Shown here piece after piece: positions 1 to 10,469 of a stretch of DNA of 64,000 nucleotides (its first letter is position 1; each line of letters opens with the position of its first letter). The DNA comes from Eimeria necatrix (Eukaryota; Apicomplexa; Conoidasida; Eucoccidiorida; Eimeriidae). A program made the position numbers and the translations under genes. Location of the stretch: contig NW_013651722.1 of NCBI RefSeq assembly GCF_000499385.1, positions 1-64,000 of the forward strand. The letters run 5' to 3'. The notes under the pieces are model-generated. The model was not told where the DNA came from, ran no database searches, and saw nothing but the letters and a program-made list of their open reading frames with translations.

Positions 1-80
1 CGGGGGGCCCCCCTGGGGGCCCCCCGGGGGGCCCCCAGGGGGGCCCCCAGGGGCCCCCGGGGGGCCCCCGGGGGCCCCTA
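1..80. repeat. GGGGGCCCCC palindromic array
   Basis: Alternating runs of G and C form overlapping self-complementary units with almost no other bases. The same family recurs at 8.4-8.9, 12.4-12.8, 14.0-14.9, 15.2-16.4 and 58.7-59.4 kb, and inside exons of the Dicer-like and Rab genes as Gly/Pro-coding sequence. The array runs off the left edge of the window. Confidence 0.9.
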
Positions 81-83
81 GAT

Positions 84-232
84 ATGTCTAAAGTGGTGTT
101 GAAGGAATATGAAGAAACCCCTGCGGGGCCCACAACGCCGACGGGCAATATTATAATAGACTCTGTGAATCGTTTGCTGGATGAGTGGTACTTTGGCAAA
201 GAAGAAGTGCAGCAGCAGCAGCAGCTGCTGCT

Positions 233-271
<39 letters not shown>

Positions 272-687
272 CGCGGCTGCAGCGGCGCGTGCAGCAGCAG
301 CAAACAAGTGCAGAGGCAGCACGGACTACAGGGCCTTTTTGTCTTCTCTTTTTTCTTTTTCTTTTTTCCAAAAAAGTTCTTTTCCTCCGCTTCCTGCTGC
401 AGTGCAGCAGGGCCGTTTTGCTGCTGCAGATCCTTTTTCGCGGGAGCTGCTGAGTCAGCTTTCTCAGGGGGAAGCGGAAGTCCATTTGCCCTACCTTCAC
501 TTCCACAAGCCGCTGCTGCAGCAGCAGCAGCAGCAGCAGCAGCAGCTGCAGCAGCAGCAGCTGCAGCAGCAGCTGCTGCAGCAGCAGCTGCTGCAGCAGC
601 AGCACAGAAGCTCGAGCACCCCGAGGGAGGCGCGGCTGCTGCGGACAACAGCAGTCTATTCCGGCACAAAAGACAGCAGCAGAAAGG
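84..687 (+). CDS. Hypothetical gene, probably two or more exons, interrupted by CAG arrays
   Basis: An ATG at 84 opens about 40 residues of ordinary composition (MSKVVLKEYEETPAG, then a segment ending LLDEWYFGKEE) before a CAG array begins. A second non-repetitive stretch (DPFSRELLSQLSQGEAEVHL, about 428-510) follows a CTGCTGCAG that could be a 3' splice site. It runs through poly-Gln to a possible donor AAG|GTAAGC near 687. The T-rich block at 335-370 is probably intronic. I recognise no domain. Frame across the arrays is uncertain because CAG repeats are open in all three frames. The gene could continue through the CTG-rich block to about 1090, just before the GCTA array. Confidence 0.3.
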
Positions 688-1060
688 TAAGCAGCAAAAC
701 AGCAAGCAGCTAGTCCTGCTGCTCGTGCTGCTGCTGCAGCTCTTTTTGCGCAGCGCAGTCGCGTCTCTCTAGGGTGTCTCGACAGCTTGCGGGCCGGAGA
801 GGCAGAAAGCAACAGCAGCAGCTGCTGCCTGGCTCTTCTGCTGCTGCTGCTGCTGCTGCTGCAGTTGCTGCAGCTGATGCAGTGGCTGCTGTTGCTGCTG
901 CTGCTCTTGCTGCTGCAGTTGCTGCAGCTGATGCAGTGGCTGCAGTTGCTGCTGCTGCTCCTGCTGCTGCAGTTGCTGCAGCTGATGCAGTGGCTGCAGC
1001 AGCTGCTGCTGCTGCTGCTCTTGCTGCTGCAGTTGTTTCTGCTGCTGCACGTGTTTCACT
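201..1060. repeat. CAG/CTG trinucleotide arrays
   Basis: Near-perfect CAG runs lie at about 208-270 and 512-605. CTG runs at about 837-1035 are organised in a longer imperfect period of about 60 bp (CTGCAGTTGCTGCAGCTGATG appears three times). These arrays create long open frames in every frame on both strands, so open frames here are not evidence of genes. Confidence 0.95.
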
Positions 1061-1164
1061 TTGCTTCCTTTTTCAAATTCAGAAATATTTAATTCCAAAT
1101 AAATTTATTTAAAATCAAAAAGCCTTCTGCAGCAGCAAAAACCCACAAGCCCCAGCGCTCTCGC

Positions 1165-2285
1165 CGCAGCCAACTCACTGGCTAGCCAGCTAGCTAGCCA
1201 CGCAGCTAGCTAGCCACTGAGCCAGCTAGCTAGCTAGCTAGCCACTGAGCCAGCTAGCTAGCTAGCTTTATCTACACTAGCTAGCTAGCTAGCTGGCGTG
1301 CCTGGCTAGGTCGATGGCTAGCTAGCTAGGATGCCTGGCTTAGTAGCTCTCCGTAGCTACCTAGCTGGCTAGCTAGCTGGCTAACTAGCTGGCTAGCTAG
1401 CTGGCTAGCTAGCTAGTGTAGCTAGCTAGCCAGCCAGCACGGCTTCGTAGCTAGCCAGCTGGATGGCTAGCTAGTGACTAGCTAGCTGCTCAACTAGCTA
1501 GCTACAAGACCACCGGCCCGGCCAGCAACGCAGCTAGTTAGCTAGCTAGCTAGCTAACTAGCCAAATAGCTAGCTGGCTGGCTAGCTAGCTAGATAATAG
1601 CTAGATAGCAGCTAGATAACAAACTAAATAGCCAGCAGGCTAGCTAGCTAACTAGCTAACTAAATAGCTCCCTGGCTAGCTAGCTAGCTAACTAACTAAC
1701 TAACTAAATAGCTAGCCAGCTAGCCAGCTAGCCAGCTAGCTAGCCAGCTAGCTAGCCAGCTGGCTAGCTAGCTAGCCTACTAACTAACCAAATAGCTAGC
1801 TAGCTAGCTAGCTAGCTAGCTAGCTAACTAGCTAACTAACTAACCAAATAGCTAGCTAGCTAGCTAGCTAGCTAGCTAGCGAAGGAAGACCCAAGAAGGC
1901 ACCCCACATTAGGCCGCAGCCGCAAAGGCCCAGCGGAAAGAAAGAAAATAAAACTCCGTCGGCGGACTGCAGGCCGCGCCGCGTTTGCATGCGCAGTCTG
2001 CACAGAGCTGCAGCTAGCTAGCTAGCTAGCTAGCTAGCTAGCTAGCTAGCTAGCTAGCTAGCTAGCTAGCTGGCTGGCTAGCTAGCTGGCTAGCTGGCCA
2101 GCTGGCTGGCTAGCTAGCTGGAGATGGCTGTGTACCTGGATAGCTCGCGAGCCGCCTGAGGCGGGTCGCGCAGCTAGCCAGCTAGCCAGCTAGCTAGCTG
2201 GCTAGCTAGCTAGCCGCCTGTTAGCTAGCTAGCTAGCTAGCTAGCTAGCTAGCTAGCTAGCTAGCTAGCTGGCTGGCTAGCTAGG
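1165..2285. repeat. GCTA/CTAG tetranucleotide array
   Basis: About 1.1 kb of GCTAGCTA units with drifted GCTAGCC, GCTGGCTA and AACTAGCTA variants. The array is broken by short unique stretches at about 1500-1520, 1880-2010 and 2125-2175. The unit is fully self-complementary. No open frame of consequence is present. Smaller relatives, as AGCTAGCCAC units, occur at 7.9-8.4 kb and 14.9-15.0 kb. Confidence 0.95.
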
Positions 2286-2459
2286 GATAGGAGGGGGCAC
2301 ACATCCCTGCAGGCAGCAAATGTTTGTGAACTGCATTCGCCACTAGGGCCTGGAAGCCTGAAGCAGCAAACCCCGCGCTGCTGCTGCTGCTGCTGCTTCC
2401 ATTATTTTGCTGTTTCTTGCTGCTGCTTCTTTAGCTGCTGCAGCACGAGGCCTCAGGTG

Positions 2460-2526
2460 TCACTTCATCGAGAACAGACGCATGCAGATCTGCAGCTCGC
2501 CCATAGAAGGCGTCGCGAGGCTGTCG

Positions 2527-2571
<45 letters not shown>

Positions 2572-2897
2572 TCTCCTGTTGCTGCTGCTTCTTCTGCTGC
2601 TGCTGCTTCCGCTTCTGCTGCTGCGTCCCAATCCATGGCCTCGTCCTCTTGCCTGCTCCCTCCAAGCTCTGCCTCTCGAGCAGCAGCAGCTGCTGCTGCT
2701 GCGGAGTCAGCTTCAGCAGCAGCAGCAGCTGCTGCTGCAGCAGCAGCACCGCCGCAGCCTGCAGCATTTTCTCCACAGCTGCTGCCTGCTGCTGCTTGCT
2801 GCTGCTGCTGCGGAACCCCTGAAGCCCCACTCGCCGAAGCAGCAGGTCCGGCCCCCCAAGGCGCGGGGCGCACTCTACGGCGCTGCCGGCGAAAGGG

Positions 2898-2951
<54 letters not shown>

Positions 2952-3143
2952 AGGATCGTCTTCGTCAATGAGCGCCGCCAGGGCTGACAGCAAATGGTTT
3001 TTCTTGAACTCTGCTGAAGTGGGAACGCGCGTCAGGAACAGCGGGTGGTCTTCTATGGAGGGTTCCGCAGCAGCAGCAGCAGCAGCTGCTGCTGCTGCTG
3101 CTGCAGCAGCTGCTGCTGCCGCCTTTTCCCCCCCTGCGGCCAT
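2460..3143 (-). CDS. Hypothetical protein with a weak Cns1/TTC4-like N-terminus
   Basis: The chosen start is the ATG at 3143, which opens MAAGGEK followed by about 20 Ala. The next segment (IEDHPLFLTRVPTSAEFKKN, then HLLSALAALIDEDD) resembles the conserved N-terminal segment of Cns1/TTC4 co-chaperones, where a short aromatic/Arg-Pro motif is followed by a helix ending in acidic residues. After a poly-Gln run, the same frame continues through a basic patch, Ala-rich blocks and an acidic stretch (EDEAMDW) to a stop at 2460, giving about 227 residues. No TPR repeats are visible, so the family match covers only the N-terminus and may be chance. Later exons could have been missed. Confidence 0.35.
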
Positions 3144-3227
3144 TCTGGGAGCAGCAGCAGAATCAAAGGCGCTGCAGGCCGACTGGCATTGCGGTGGGCC
3201 GGCAGACGCCGAGCGTGGACTGAAGAA

Positions 3228-3266
<39 letters not shown>

Positions 3267-3922
3267 AGCGGGCGCCGCTCGGCAGATTACTGGCGGCAGT
3301 TGGAAGGAAAATGCAAAACGAAAGTAAATTCCTTTTTGAAAGAGAATCTGAGCCGCGAAAATGGCGAAGATTCCCTCCTGAGAAGTTGGTCGCCACCAGC
3401 CCCAGCGCACGAACTTGAACAGGCGCGAATACGCGGGAAACTCGGGTCTATAGGACTCCCGGAGAGTTGAAAAAAAAGAGAAGAGAGTTTTCGTTCTAAA
3501 GGGAGAAGTTATTTGCAATTTGAAGGCCAACTTCAGCCAAGTTCAAAGAGCTGCCGCCGGACTGGCTGCATGCAAGTTGAACTGCCGCGTCGGCCGCGGG
3601 GCGGAAAGCAGCAGATTTCTCCCCAGTTCAGCGCTGTTTCCCTCAAATAAATGCAAATAAACGTATTTATAAACATTTCAATTTAAACGAGCCTCTTTTT
3701 CCGGCGAATTCCCCACGCCTGCGCCGAAATGCCTGCGGTTCCTCCTCAGTGAGCCGCTGCCGACTGCAGCCTCAATAGGAGTTCTCAGGCAGCCACCCAA
3801 CCCCTTCGCAGCAAACAAGCAAATTAAAATCGACAAATTACAAACAAAAACGATAAAAAAACTAAATTTAAAACTAAAAAGGAAAGCTGGAGCTGAACTG
3901 CGTTTCGCGCCGCCGCTGCTGC

Positions 3923-3957
<35 letters not shown>

Positions 3958-4250
3958 ATTCAAGTTCCCGCTGCGTTCATATTCGCCAGCTGAGGCGATC
4001 TTCTGCGTTTTTTTCCCCTTATTGGTTTATTTTTGAATTATTTATTTCATTTATTTTTAATTATTTATTTCATTTGTTTCATTAATTCAATTTTTCAGCT
4101 TTTTCGGCCACAAACACCTCGCTGCTGCTGCTACTCACCTGCAGGGTCTGCTTGCTCTTTGGCTCTGCGCGCACAGGGCAGCAGCAACTGGGGAAAGACA
4201 AGTGGGACTCCCAAGTGGAATTCGAAAGCATTTGAAACGCTGAAGACATT
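3144..4250. other. Intergenic sequence, AT-rich, with one CTG run
   Basis: It contains CTG runs at 3229-3262 and 3910-3957, a T/A-rich stretch at 4020-4100 and no convincing coding segment. It may include the promoter of the minus-strand gene that ends at 2460. Confidence 0.5.
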
Positions 4251-4355
4251 TAAATTAAATTAAATTAAATTAAATTAAATTAAATTAAATTAAATTAAAT
4301 TAAATTAAATTAAATTAAATTAATTAAATTAAATTAAATTAAATTAAATTAATTC
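4248..4355. repeat. TTAAA pentanucleotide microsatellite
   Basis: About twenty consecutive TTAAA units, with one unit broken near 4320. Confidence 0.95.
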
Positions 4356-4537
4356 GAAATTTGAATCGAATTCGAAACATGAAGCGAATTATTCGCCGCT
4401 GTGGGTTCCCGCGGCTGCGCGGCGGTTCTGCGGGAGCTTTTCGCGGCGTTTGAACGCAAATTAACTCCAATTTGAAGATTAAAAGGCCAATTAAAACAAT
4501 TAAAACAATTAAAAGCATTTAAAACATTAAAAAGCGT

Positions 4538-4759
4538 TTAATTGAGTCCAAAAACCCACGGCCGCTCCCAAATTCCGCTGCGATCGCGCGGAGTCGGCGC
4601 CTCCGTGTCGCTGCTGCTGAAGATTTCCGGAGCAGCAGTTTTGGCTTTTACAGCTTCTCTTTTGCGCTGCGACCTGTACATACACCTCAAATTGACAAGT
4701 CCAGTCAAACTCTGCGCTTTTTTTAATGCCATTTTCTCTTTTCGGCGCTCCAAACGCAC
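4538..4759 (-). CDS. Possible C-terminal exon: basic/acidic tail
   Basis: A minus-strand reading of ordinary composition (KMALKKAQSLTGLVNL, then a Lys/Arg-rich stretch, a SSSDTEAPTP segment and a Trp-containing end WVFGLN before the stop at 4538). It lies downstream, in transcriptional order, of the transmembrane exon at 4981-5090. The two would be separated by an intron filled with AGGGTTT repeats, and together they would make a type I membrane protein with a short cytoplasmic tail. I could not make the splice phases agree, so the link is conjecture. The exon spans one copy of the dispersed GGTGTAYRTACA element. Confidence 0.25.
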   Translation of the reverse strand: MRLERRKEKMALKKAQSLTGLVNLRCMYRSQRKREAVKAKTAAPEIFSSSDTEAPTPRDRSGIWERPWVFGLN

Positions 4760-4766
4760 CCAGAAA

Positions 4767-4979
4767 CCCTAAACCCTAAACCCTAAACCCTAAACCCTCA
4801 ACCTGAACGAAGCCAGTAACTGGCTGCTGGCCTGTAGATACACCTGGAGCCAGCCGCCGCCGCGCCAAACCCTCGGCGGCTCTGGCCTAGGGTTTAGGGT
4901 TTCCGAGGGTTTAGGGTTTAGGGTTTAGGGTTTAGGGTTTCCGAGGGTTTAGGGTTTAGGGTTTAGGGTTTAGGGTTTA
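4767..4979. repeat. Telomere-type heptamer arrays in both orientations
   Basis: AAACCCT units at about 4767-4799 and AGGGTTT units at about 4887-4979 face each other across about 90 bp. Opposite orientations and flanking unique DNA show that these are interstitial copies, not a chromosome end. Confidence 0.95.
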
Positions 4980-4980
4980 C

Positions 4981-5090
4981 CTGTAATTCGCGCAGTGAAT
5001 TATACCCACTGTTGCCACTGCCCCCAAAACAAAGGCCACCAAAATCATGCAGGGCACAAACCACTTTTCCCCTCCCGGTTCTGCTGCTGC
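4981..5090 (-). CDS. Possible exon encoding a transmembrane segment
   Basis: The minus strand encodes EKWFVPCMILVAFVLGAVAT followed by VGIIHCANY, a hydrophobic run long enough to span a membrane. It ends exactly at a canonical donor (TACAG|GTAAAC) that opens into the AGGGTTT array. The upstream side is CAG/CTG repeat, where many 3' splice sites are possible. This is either part of a membrane protein gene or a chance hydrophobic frame. The precise donor favours a real exon. Confidence 0.35.
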
Positions 5091-5220
5091 AGCGCAGCAG
5101 CAGCGCAGCAGCAGCGCAGCAGCAGCGCAGGAGCAGCACAGCAGCAGCGCAGCAGCAAGTTGCACTTGCGTGAGAAGCAAAGTGAAAAGAAGCAGCAGCG
5201 CAGCAGCAGCGCAGCAGCAA
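5086..5220. repeat. CAG/GCAGCGCAG array
   Basis: Imperfect CAG repeats with a frequent GCGCAGCAG variant (9-bp period). Open in all frames, with no separate gene inferred. Confidence 0.85.
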
Positions 5221-5255
5221 ATTGAATTTGTGGGAAGAAATAATAAGGCAGCAGC

Positions 5256-5486
5256 AAACATAATTAATTAATTAATTAATAATTAATTAATTAATTAATT
5301 AATTAATTAATTAATTAATTAATTAATTAATTAATTAATTAATTAATTAATAACTTAAGTCAAAATTTTAAAAACAAAATTAATTTTGAAATTAACATTT
5401 AAAAAAAGAAAAAAACGCTGCAGACAGATGGGGAGCAAAAGCCGCTGCAGCAGCAGCAGCAGCAGCAGCAGCAAAGCAGCACTTAA

Positions 5487-5570
<84 letters not shown>

Positions 5571-5752
5571 AAAACAAATTAATTAATTAATTAATGATAA
5601 ATAATTAATTAAATAATATAAAATATAAGCGGAAAAATAATAACAAACGAAGTGGCTAATAATTCAGATAAATTAATTAATTAATTAAAACAAATAAAAC
5701 AATCATTTAAATGAATAAATAAACAATTAATTAAATTAAGTAATTAATTGTT

Positions 5753-5811
<59 letters not shown>

Positions 5812-5830
5812 TATATTGAATAATAATTAG
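5256..5830. repeat. Cluster of AT microsatellites: TTAA, TAAA and TTTA
   Basis: (TTAA)n runs at about 5256-5350, (AAAT)n at about 5484-5568 and (TTTA)n at about 5750-5812. The two tetranucleotide arrays are inverted relative to each other across about 180 bp of AT-rich sequence and could fold into a hairpin. No coding potential apart from the CAG run at 5446-5473. Confidence 0.95.
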
Positions 5831-5854
5831 TTTCTTACTGGCATCTGTTTCGCC

Positions 5855-5857
5855 GTC

Positions 5858-5894
<37 letters not shown>

Positions 5895-6005
5895 GAAAGT
5901 TCTGTTTGTTTGCTTCCAAGTTTTAAAGCATTTCCCAAGACAAGTCGACAAAAAAAGGCAAAAGAAGCAAAATATAAAAGAAAGCTGCTGCAGCAGCGGG
6001 GCCCC

Positions 6006-6038
<33 letters not shown>

Positions 6039-6360
6039 GTTGCAGCAGCAGCAGCAGCAGCAGCAGCTGCTGCTGCTGCTGCAGGCAGCTGTCGCGCCCC
6101 CATTTCCAGGCAAATGCGGCGACGTCTTTGCTGCCTCTTTTGCTTCTTTTGAATTTATTTGAATTTGTTTTTTATTTTTTATTTTATTTATTTTATTTAT
6201 TTTATTTATTTGTTTTATTTATTTATTTTATTTCTTTTTATTTCTTTTTGCTGCTTCTGCTGCTTATTTGCTGCTTATTTCTCCCTTGAGTCTTTTTGTT
6301 TTTCTTTTTATTTTTGTTTAAAGGCAGAAGAAGCTGCAGCAGCAGCAGCAGCAGAAGAAA

Positions 6361-6408
<48 letters not shown>

Positions 6409-6513
6409 AAAAAATAAAAAACAAACAAACAAATGCTTATTTATTTGCAAAGACGCAGCTCTCCATATACAAAAGCGGCTGAGTCCACGCTGTTTGCTGC
6501 TGCTGCTGCTGCA

Positions 6514-6548
<35 letters not shown>

Positions 6549-6960
6549 TGCGCGTGTGCTGCTGCTACGGCTGCTGCTGCATCTGCTGCCTCATCTGCTG
6601 CTGTTGCTGCTGCTGCAGCTGCTGCTGCAGCGGCGCGGCGCGCGTGCTGCTGCGCCTCCCTGCTGCTCCCAGGCCTCCTTTTTGCGGCTTTTTGTTGCTT
6701 TTTGCTGCTGCTGCTTTGCTGCTGCTTTGCTGCTGCTTTGCTGCTGCTTGCTGCTGCTATTTTGTCTCCTTTTTGCTTCTTTTTGTCCCTTTTTTGTCCC
6801 TTTTTGTGTCCTTTTTGCTGCCTCTTTCTCCCTTTATTTGCCAGCCAAAAAGCTGCCTCCTGCTGCCTTCTGGCCAGCCATCGAGGGGGCCCCTCAGCAG
6901 CAGCAGCTGCTGCGCCCAGGCCGCCGCGGCGCAGCAGCAGCAGCAGCAGCAGCAGCCCCC

Positions 6961-6996
<36 letters not shown>

Positions 6997-7087
6997 GGAG
7001 GAGACGCTGCAGGTGGGGTTGGCATGAGAAGAGGAGGCAGCAAGTTGCGGAAGAGACAGAAGAGCTCGTGGCAAAAATGGCAACTTC

Positions 7088-7124
<37 letters not shown>

Positions 7125-7279
7125 GGAGTTGAGGTGTACGTACACCTCAGGGGCCTCGAGTCGCTGCAGCGAGTTTCGGGTGTATGTACACCTCGGGGAG
7201 TTGGGGCGAGTGCAGCAGAAGGAAGAGCGGAACGGGATTTGCTGCGGGCTGTTGCTGCTGCAGCGGCGGCAGCAACGAC

Positions 7280-7321
<42 letters not shown>

Positions 7322-7340
7322 GGGAATGAGAAATGTGGAG
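5855..7340. repeat. CAG/CTG arrays with an AAAT run
   Basis: CTG and CAG runs of 20-50 bp alternate with T-rich blocks (6160-6320, 6660-6850), and an (AAAT)n array lies at about 6357-6410. The 7020-7250 part has more ordinary composition and carries two copies of the GGTGTAYRTACACC element. I found no coding segment that I could support. Confidence 0.7.
7133..7192. repeat. Two copies of the dispersed near-palindrome GGTGTAYRTACACC
   Basis: GGTGTACGTACACC at 7133-7146 and GGTGTATGTACACC at 7179-7192, 46 bp apart. Two more follow at 7623 and 7763. The element recurs about twenty times in the window (see findings). The perfect form is a 14-bp inverted repeat. Confidence 0.8.
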
Positions 7341-7825
7341 GGAAGTGAGGGGAGTGGAGGGAAAAGAAAGTTGAGGAAAGAAGAAAAGCCCGAAAGCGCA
7401 AACAGAGCCACTCAAGCGCCAGCTAGCCACTGCCAGGCTAGCAGGGAGGCCTCGGCGAGGGGCCCCGGAGGGATTTTCGAGGAGTTTTCGGAGTTAAAAA
7501 TAATTAATAAGTTCTTTTTGAGTTTATTTCAGTGTTTGCGCGGCGGGGGGCTGCTGCTGCGGCCGCAGCGCAGCAGCAGCAGCAGCAGCAGCAGCCGCCG
7601 CCGCTGCTGCTGCTGCTGCTGCGGTGTACAGACACCGCCCGCGCCGCCTCCTCAAGCCGCAATTTGCTAATTAATTCATTTATTTCATTCTTTTAATTCG
7701 CCGCGCAGCGCAGCAAAGAGCTCTGCGGGCGCTGGCGGCGGCGCCGCAGCCGCGGGTGTTGCGGTGTACGTACACCCCAACACCACGCAACAACCTACTG
7801 CGACCCCCACACCGCCCTCCCTACC
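7341..7825. other. Non-coding spacer with short CAG/CTG runs
   Basis: G/A-rich sequence, CAG and CTG runs at 7570-7622, two near-palindromes (7623, 7763) and GC-rich sequence. No gene seen. Confidence 0.5.
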
Positions 7826-7862
7826 CTAAACCCTAAACCCTAAACCCTAAACCCTAAACCCT
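7826..7862. repeat. Interstitial AAACCCT array
   Basis: Five tandem heptamers, bounded on both sides by unique sequence containing CACACCGCCCTCC, which occurs on each side as a short direct repeat. Confidence 0.95.
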
Positions 7863-7928
7863 CAACTTCGACCCACACACCGCCCTCCGGAGCCCGCAGA
7901 CCCCGAAAACGGGCCTCGCCGCCACCAC

Positions 7929-8390
7929 GGCCAGCCACAGCTAGCCACAGCTAGCCCCAGCTAGCCACAGCTAGCCCCAGCTAGCCCCAGCTAGCCCCAG
8001 CGAGCCACAGCTAGCCCCAGCTAGCCACACGCAGCCACAGGCGGCCCCAGCTAGCCACGGGCGCCCCCAGCTAGCCGCAGGCAGGCCCCAGCTAGCCACA
8101 GCGAGCCACGGGCAGCCACAGCTAGCCACGGGCAGCCACGGGAGGCCTCAGCTAGCCACGGGCAGCTGCTCGAAGCCCCAGCTAGCCACACAGAGCCCCA
8201 GCTAGCCACAGCTAGCCACAGGAGCAGCAGCTAGCCACAGGTAGCCGCAGCTAGCCACGGCTGCCCAAGGACAGCCACGGGCAGCCACAGCTAGCTGCAA
8301 ACAGCTTAACACAGGCCCTGGCAGCCCCAGCTAGCCACAGCTAGCCACAGCTAGCCAAATGCCCCCACAGAGACCCACAGCTAGCCACAG
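7929..8390. repeat. AGCTAGCCAC minisatellite
   Basis: More than thirty units of about 10 bp (AGCTAGCCCC, AGCTAGCCAC and diverged forms such as GGGCAGCCAC). It shares the GCTAGC core with the array at 1.2-2.3 kb and the shorter array at 14.9-15.0 kb. Confidence 0.9.
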
Positions 8391-8454
8391 GCAGCCGTGG
8401 GGGCCCCCAAAGTCCCGGCAGCTAGCTGAACTTAGCCCATCTCCAGGGGCCCTC

Positions 8455-8925
8455 GTGTTGCTGGGGGCCCCTGTCTCGGGGGCCCCTAGGGGGCCCCCTA
8501 GGGGGCCCCCTAGGGGCCCCTTAGGGGGCCCCCAAGACATAAAGATGAAACCCTTTTGGGGCCCCTAGGGGGCCCCAAAAGGGTTTCATCTTTCTTAAGA
8601 AGGGCCCCAAGTTTGAGCCTTTTGCAGAAAGTCTTTATTTCCAAATCAGTCATATCTTTGGGGGCCCCAGGGGCCCCTGGGGCCCCCACAGATATGACTG
8701 GGGGCCCCCAAGGGGCCTCTATTGGGCTGGGGGCCCTTGGGGGCCCCCCAAAGGGCCCCAGGGGGCCCTCAAAGGGCCCCTGGGGGACTCCTGAAGGGCC
8801 CCCAAGGGCTTCCCAAGGGGCCCCCAAGGGGCCCCCAAGGGGGCCCCCAAAAGGGCCCCCAAGGGGGCCCCAAAGGGCCCCCAAGGGGGCCCCTGGGGGC
8901 CCCAAAAGAAAGGAATTGGGGGCCC
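8455..8925. repeat. GGGGGCCCC array
   Basis: Irregularly spaced GGGGCCCC cores joined by short AAG- or AGG-containing linkers. About 8535-8595 and 8600-8690 contain an imperfect inverted repeat around CTAGGGGGCCCC, flanked by AAACCCTTTTGGGG and CCCCAAAAGGGTTT. Confidence 0.9.
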
Positions 8926-9472
8926 CCTTTAGAGAGGGTTTGGGGGCCCCTTTAAAGGTTTGGTTTCCTCTTCAATGAGGGTGTGGGGGCCCCCTTAAAA
9001 AGGGTTTTGGGGTTCCCTTTGAAGAGGGTTTCGGGGGCCCTCCAATGAGGGTTTGGGGGCCCCCAAGAGGGTTTGGGGGCCCCCTTTGAAGAGCTTTTGG
9101 GGGCCCCCAGAGGGTTTGGAGGGTTTGGCGGACCTTAAAAGGGTTTGGGGGCCCCCATGAGGCTTTAAGAACCTCTAAGAGGGTCTGGGGGCCCCTAAAA
9201 GGCTTTGGGGGCCCCCAAAGGGTTTGAAGGCCCCTGAAAGGGTTTGGGGGCCCCCGAAAGGGTTTGGGGGCCCCCAAAAGGGTTTGGGGGCCCCTAGGAG
9301 GGTTTGGGAGCCCCCAAAAGGGTTTAGGGTCCCCTAAAAGGGTTTGGGGGCCCCTAAAAGGGTTTGGGAGCCCTTAAAAGGGTTTGGGGGCCCCCAAAAG
9401 GGTTTGGGGGCCCCCAAAAGGGTTTGGGGGCCCCCAAAAGGGTTTGGGGGCCCCTAGGAGGGTTTGGGAAAT
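8926..9472. repeat. 20-bp minisatellite GGGGGCCCCCAAAAGGGTTT
   Basis: About 25 tandem copies, most uniform at 9230-9460. Each unit joins the GGGGGCCCCC palindrome to a GGGTTT segment that matches most of the telomere-type heptamer, so two of the window's repeat families are fused in one unit. Confidence 0.95.
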
Positions 9473-9569
9473 CTGCGGTGGTTCCAAACATCCATCATGA
9501 GGCCCTTCCTGTCTATGAAGTTGGGGTCTTTCCAGGAGGCAGGCAGGGGGACCTCGGGCAGCTGCAGAA

Positions 9570-10403
9570 ACCCTTAACCCTAAACCCTAAACCCTAAACC
9601 CTAAACCCTTAACCCTAAACCCTAAACTCTAATGAATATACAAGGAGCATCCTAGACTGGCAGCAGGTGCGCATGCGGAGAAAGCCACGTGGAGACAAAT
9701 AAATGCGCAGATTAGTGAATATAACAAGCCCCAAACCCTAAACCCTAAACCCTAAACCCTAAACCCTAAACCCTAAACCCTAAACCCTTGCCTGAGGCGT
9801 TCTTCATACACGGTGGAACGAAGCAGCTGCTGGGAGCTCGACTTGACAATGCTTTAGGGTTTAGGAACAAGGGCTTAGGAGCTCGGGTTTAGGGACTCAA
9901 AATTAGGGTTTAGGGTTTAGGGTTTAGGGTTTAGGGTTTGGGGTCCACACTCACCGAGCCAACCTCATAGGCCCACGCAACTTCTTCTTTAGGGTTTAGA
10001 GAAGGTGCAAAGCGCGCTGTTCCATCGCGCGGCAGCTGGTCCTGAAAAAACCCTAAACCCTAAACCCTAAACCCTAAACCCTAAACCCTAAACCCTAAAC
10101 CCTAGGGGCTGACGCGACCGCTGCACTCCTCTGGTAACACTGGCGCTGCAGTCCCAGCGCTCCCCACCCGGAAACCCCAAACCCCAACCCCAAACCCCAA
10201 ACCCCAAGCCCTAAACCCTAAACCCTAAACCCTAAACCCTAAACCCTAAACCCTAAACCCTCACTTTGAGGGTTTCGAGAGTCACTGCAGAGTAGGGGGG
10301 GGAAAACCGCAGCTGCGAAACATCTACGAAAAGAGGGGGCGGGGGTTCGGGCCCCACAAACTGCACGGGGACTGTTGGCCGCGCGAGCTCCACGTGGTAG
10401 CCT

Positions 10404-10469
<66 letters not shown>

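Noticed and set aside
7929..8390. CRISPR-like array of short direct repeats
   Set aside because: The units are about 10 bp, contiguous and diverged, with no spacers; this is a eukaryotic minisatellite.
8331..9277. Long open frames of Gly/Pro/Leu-rich protein on both strands
   Set aside because: They are pure translations of GGGGCCCC and 20-bp minisatellites; all frames are open and no non-repetitive segment exists.
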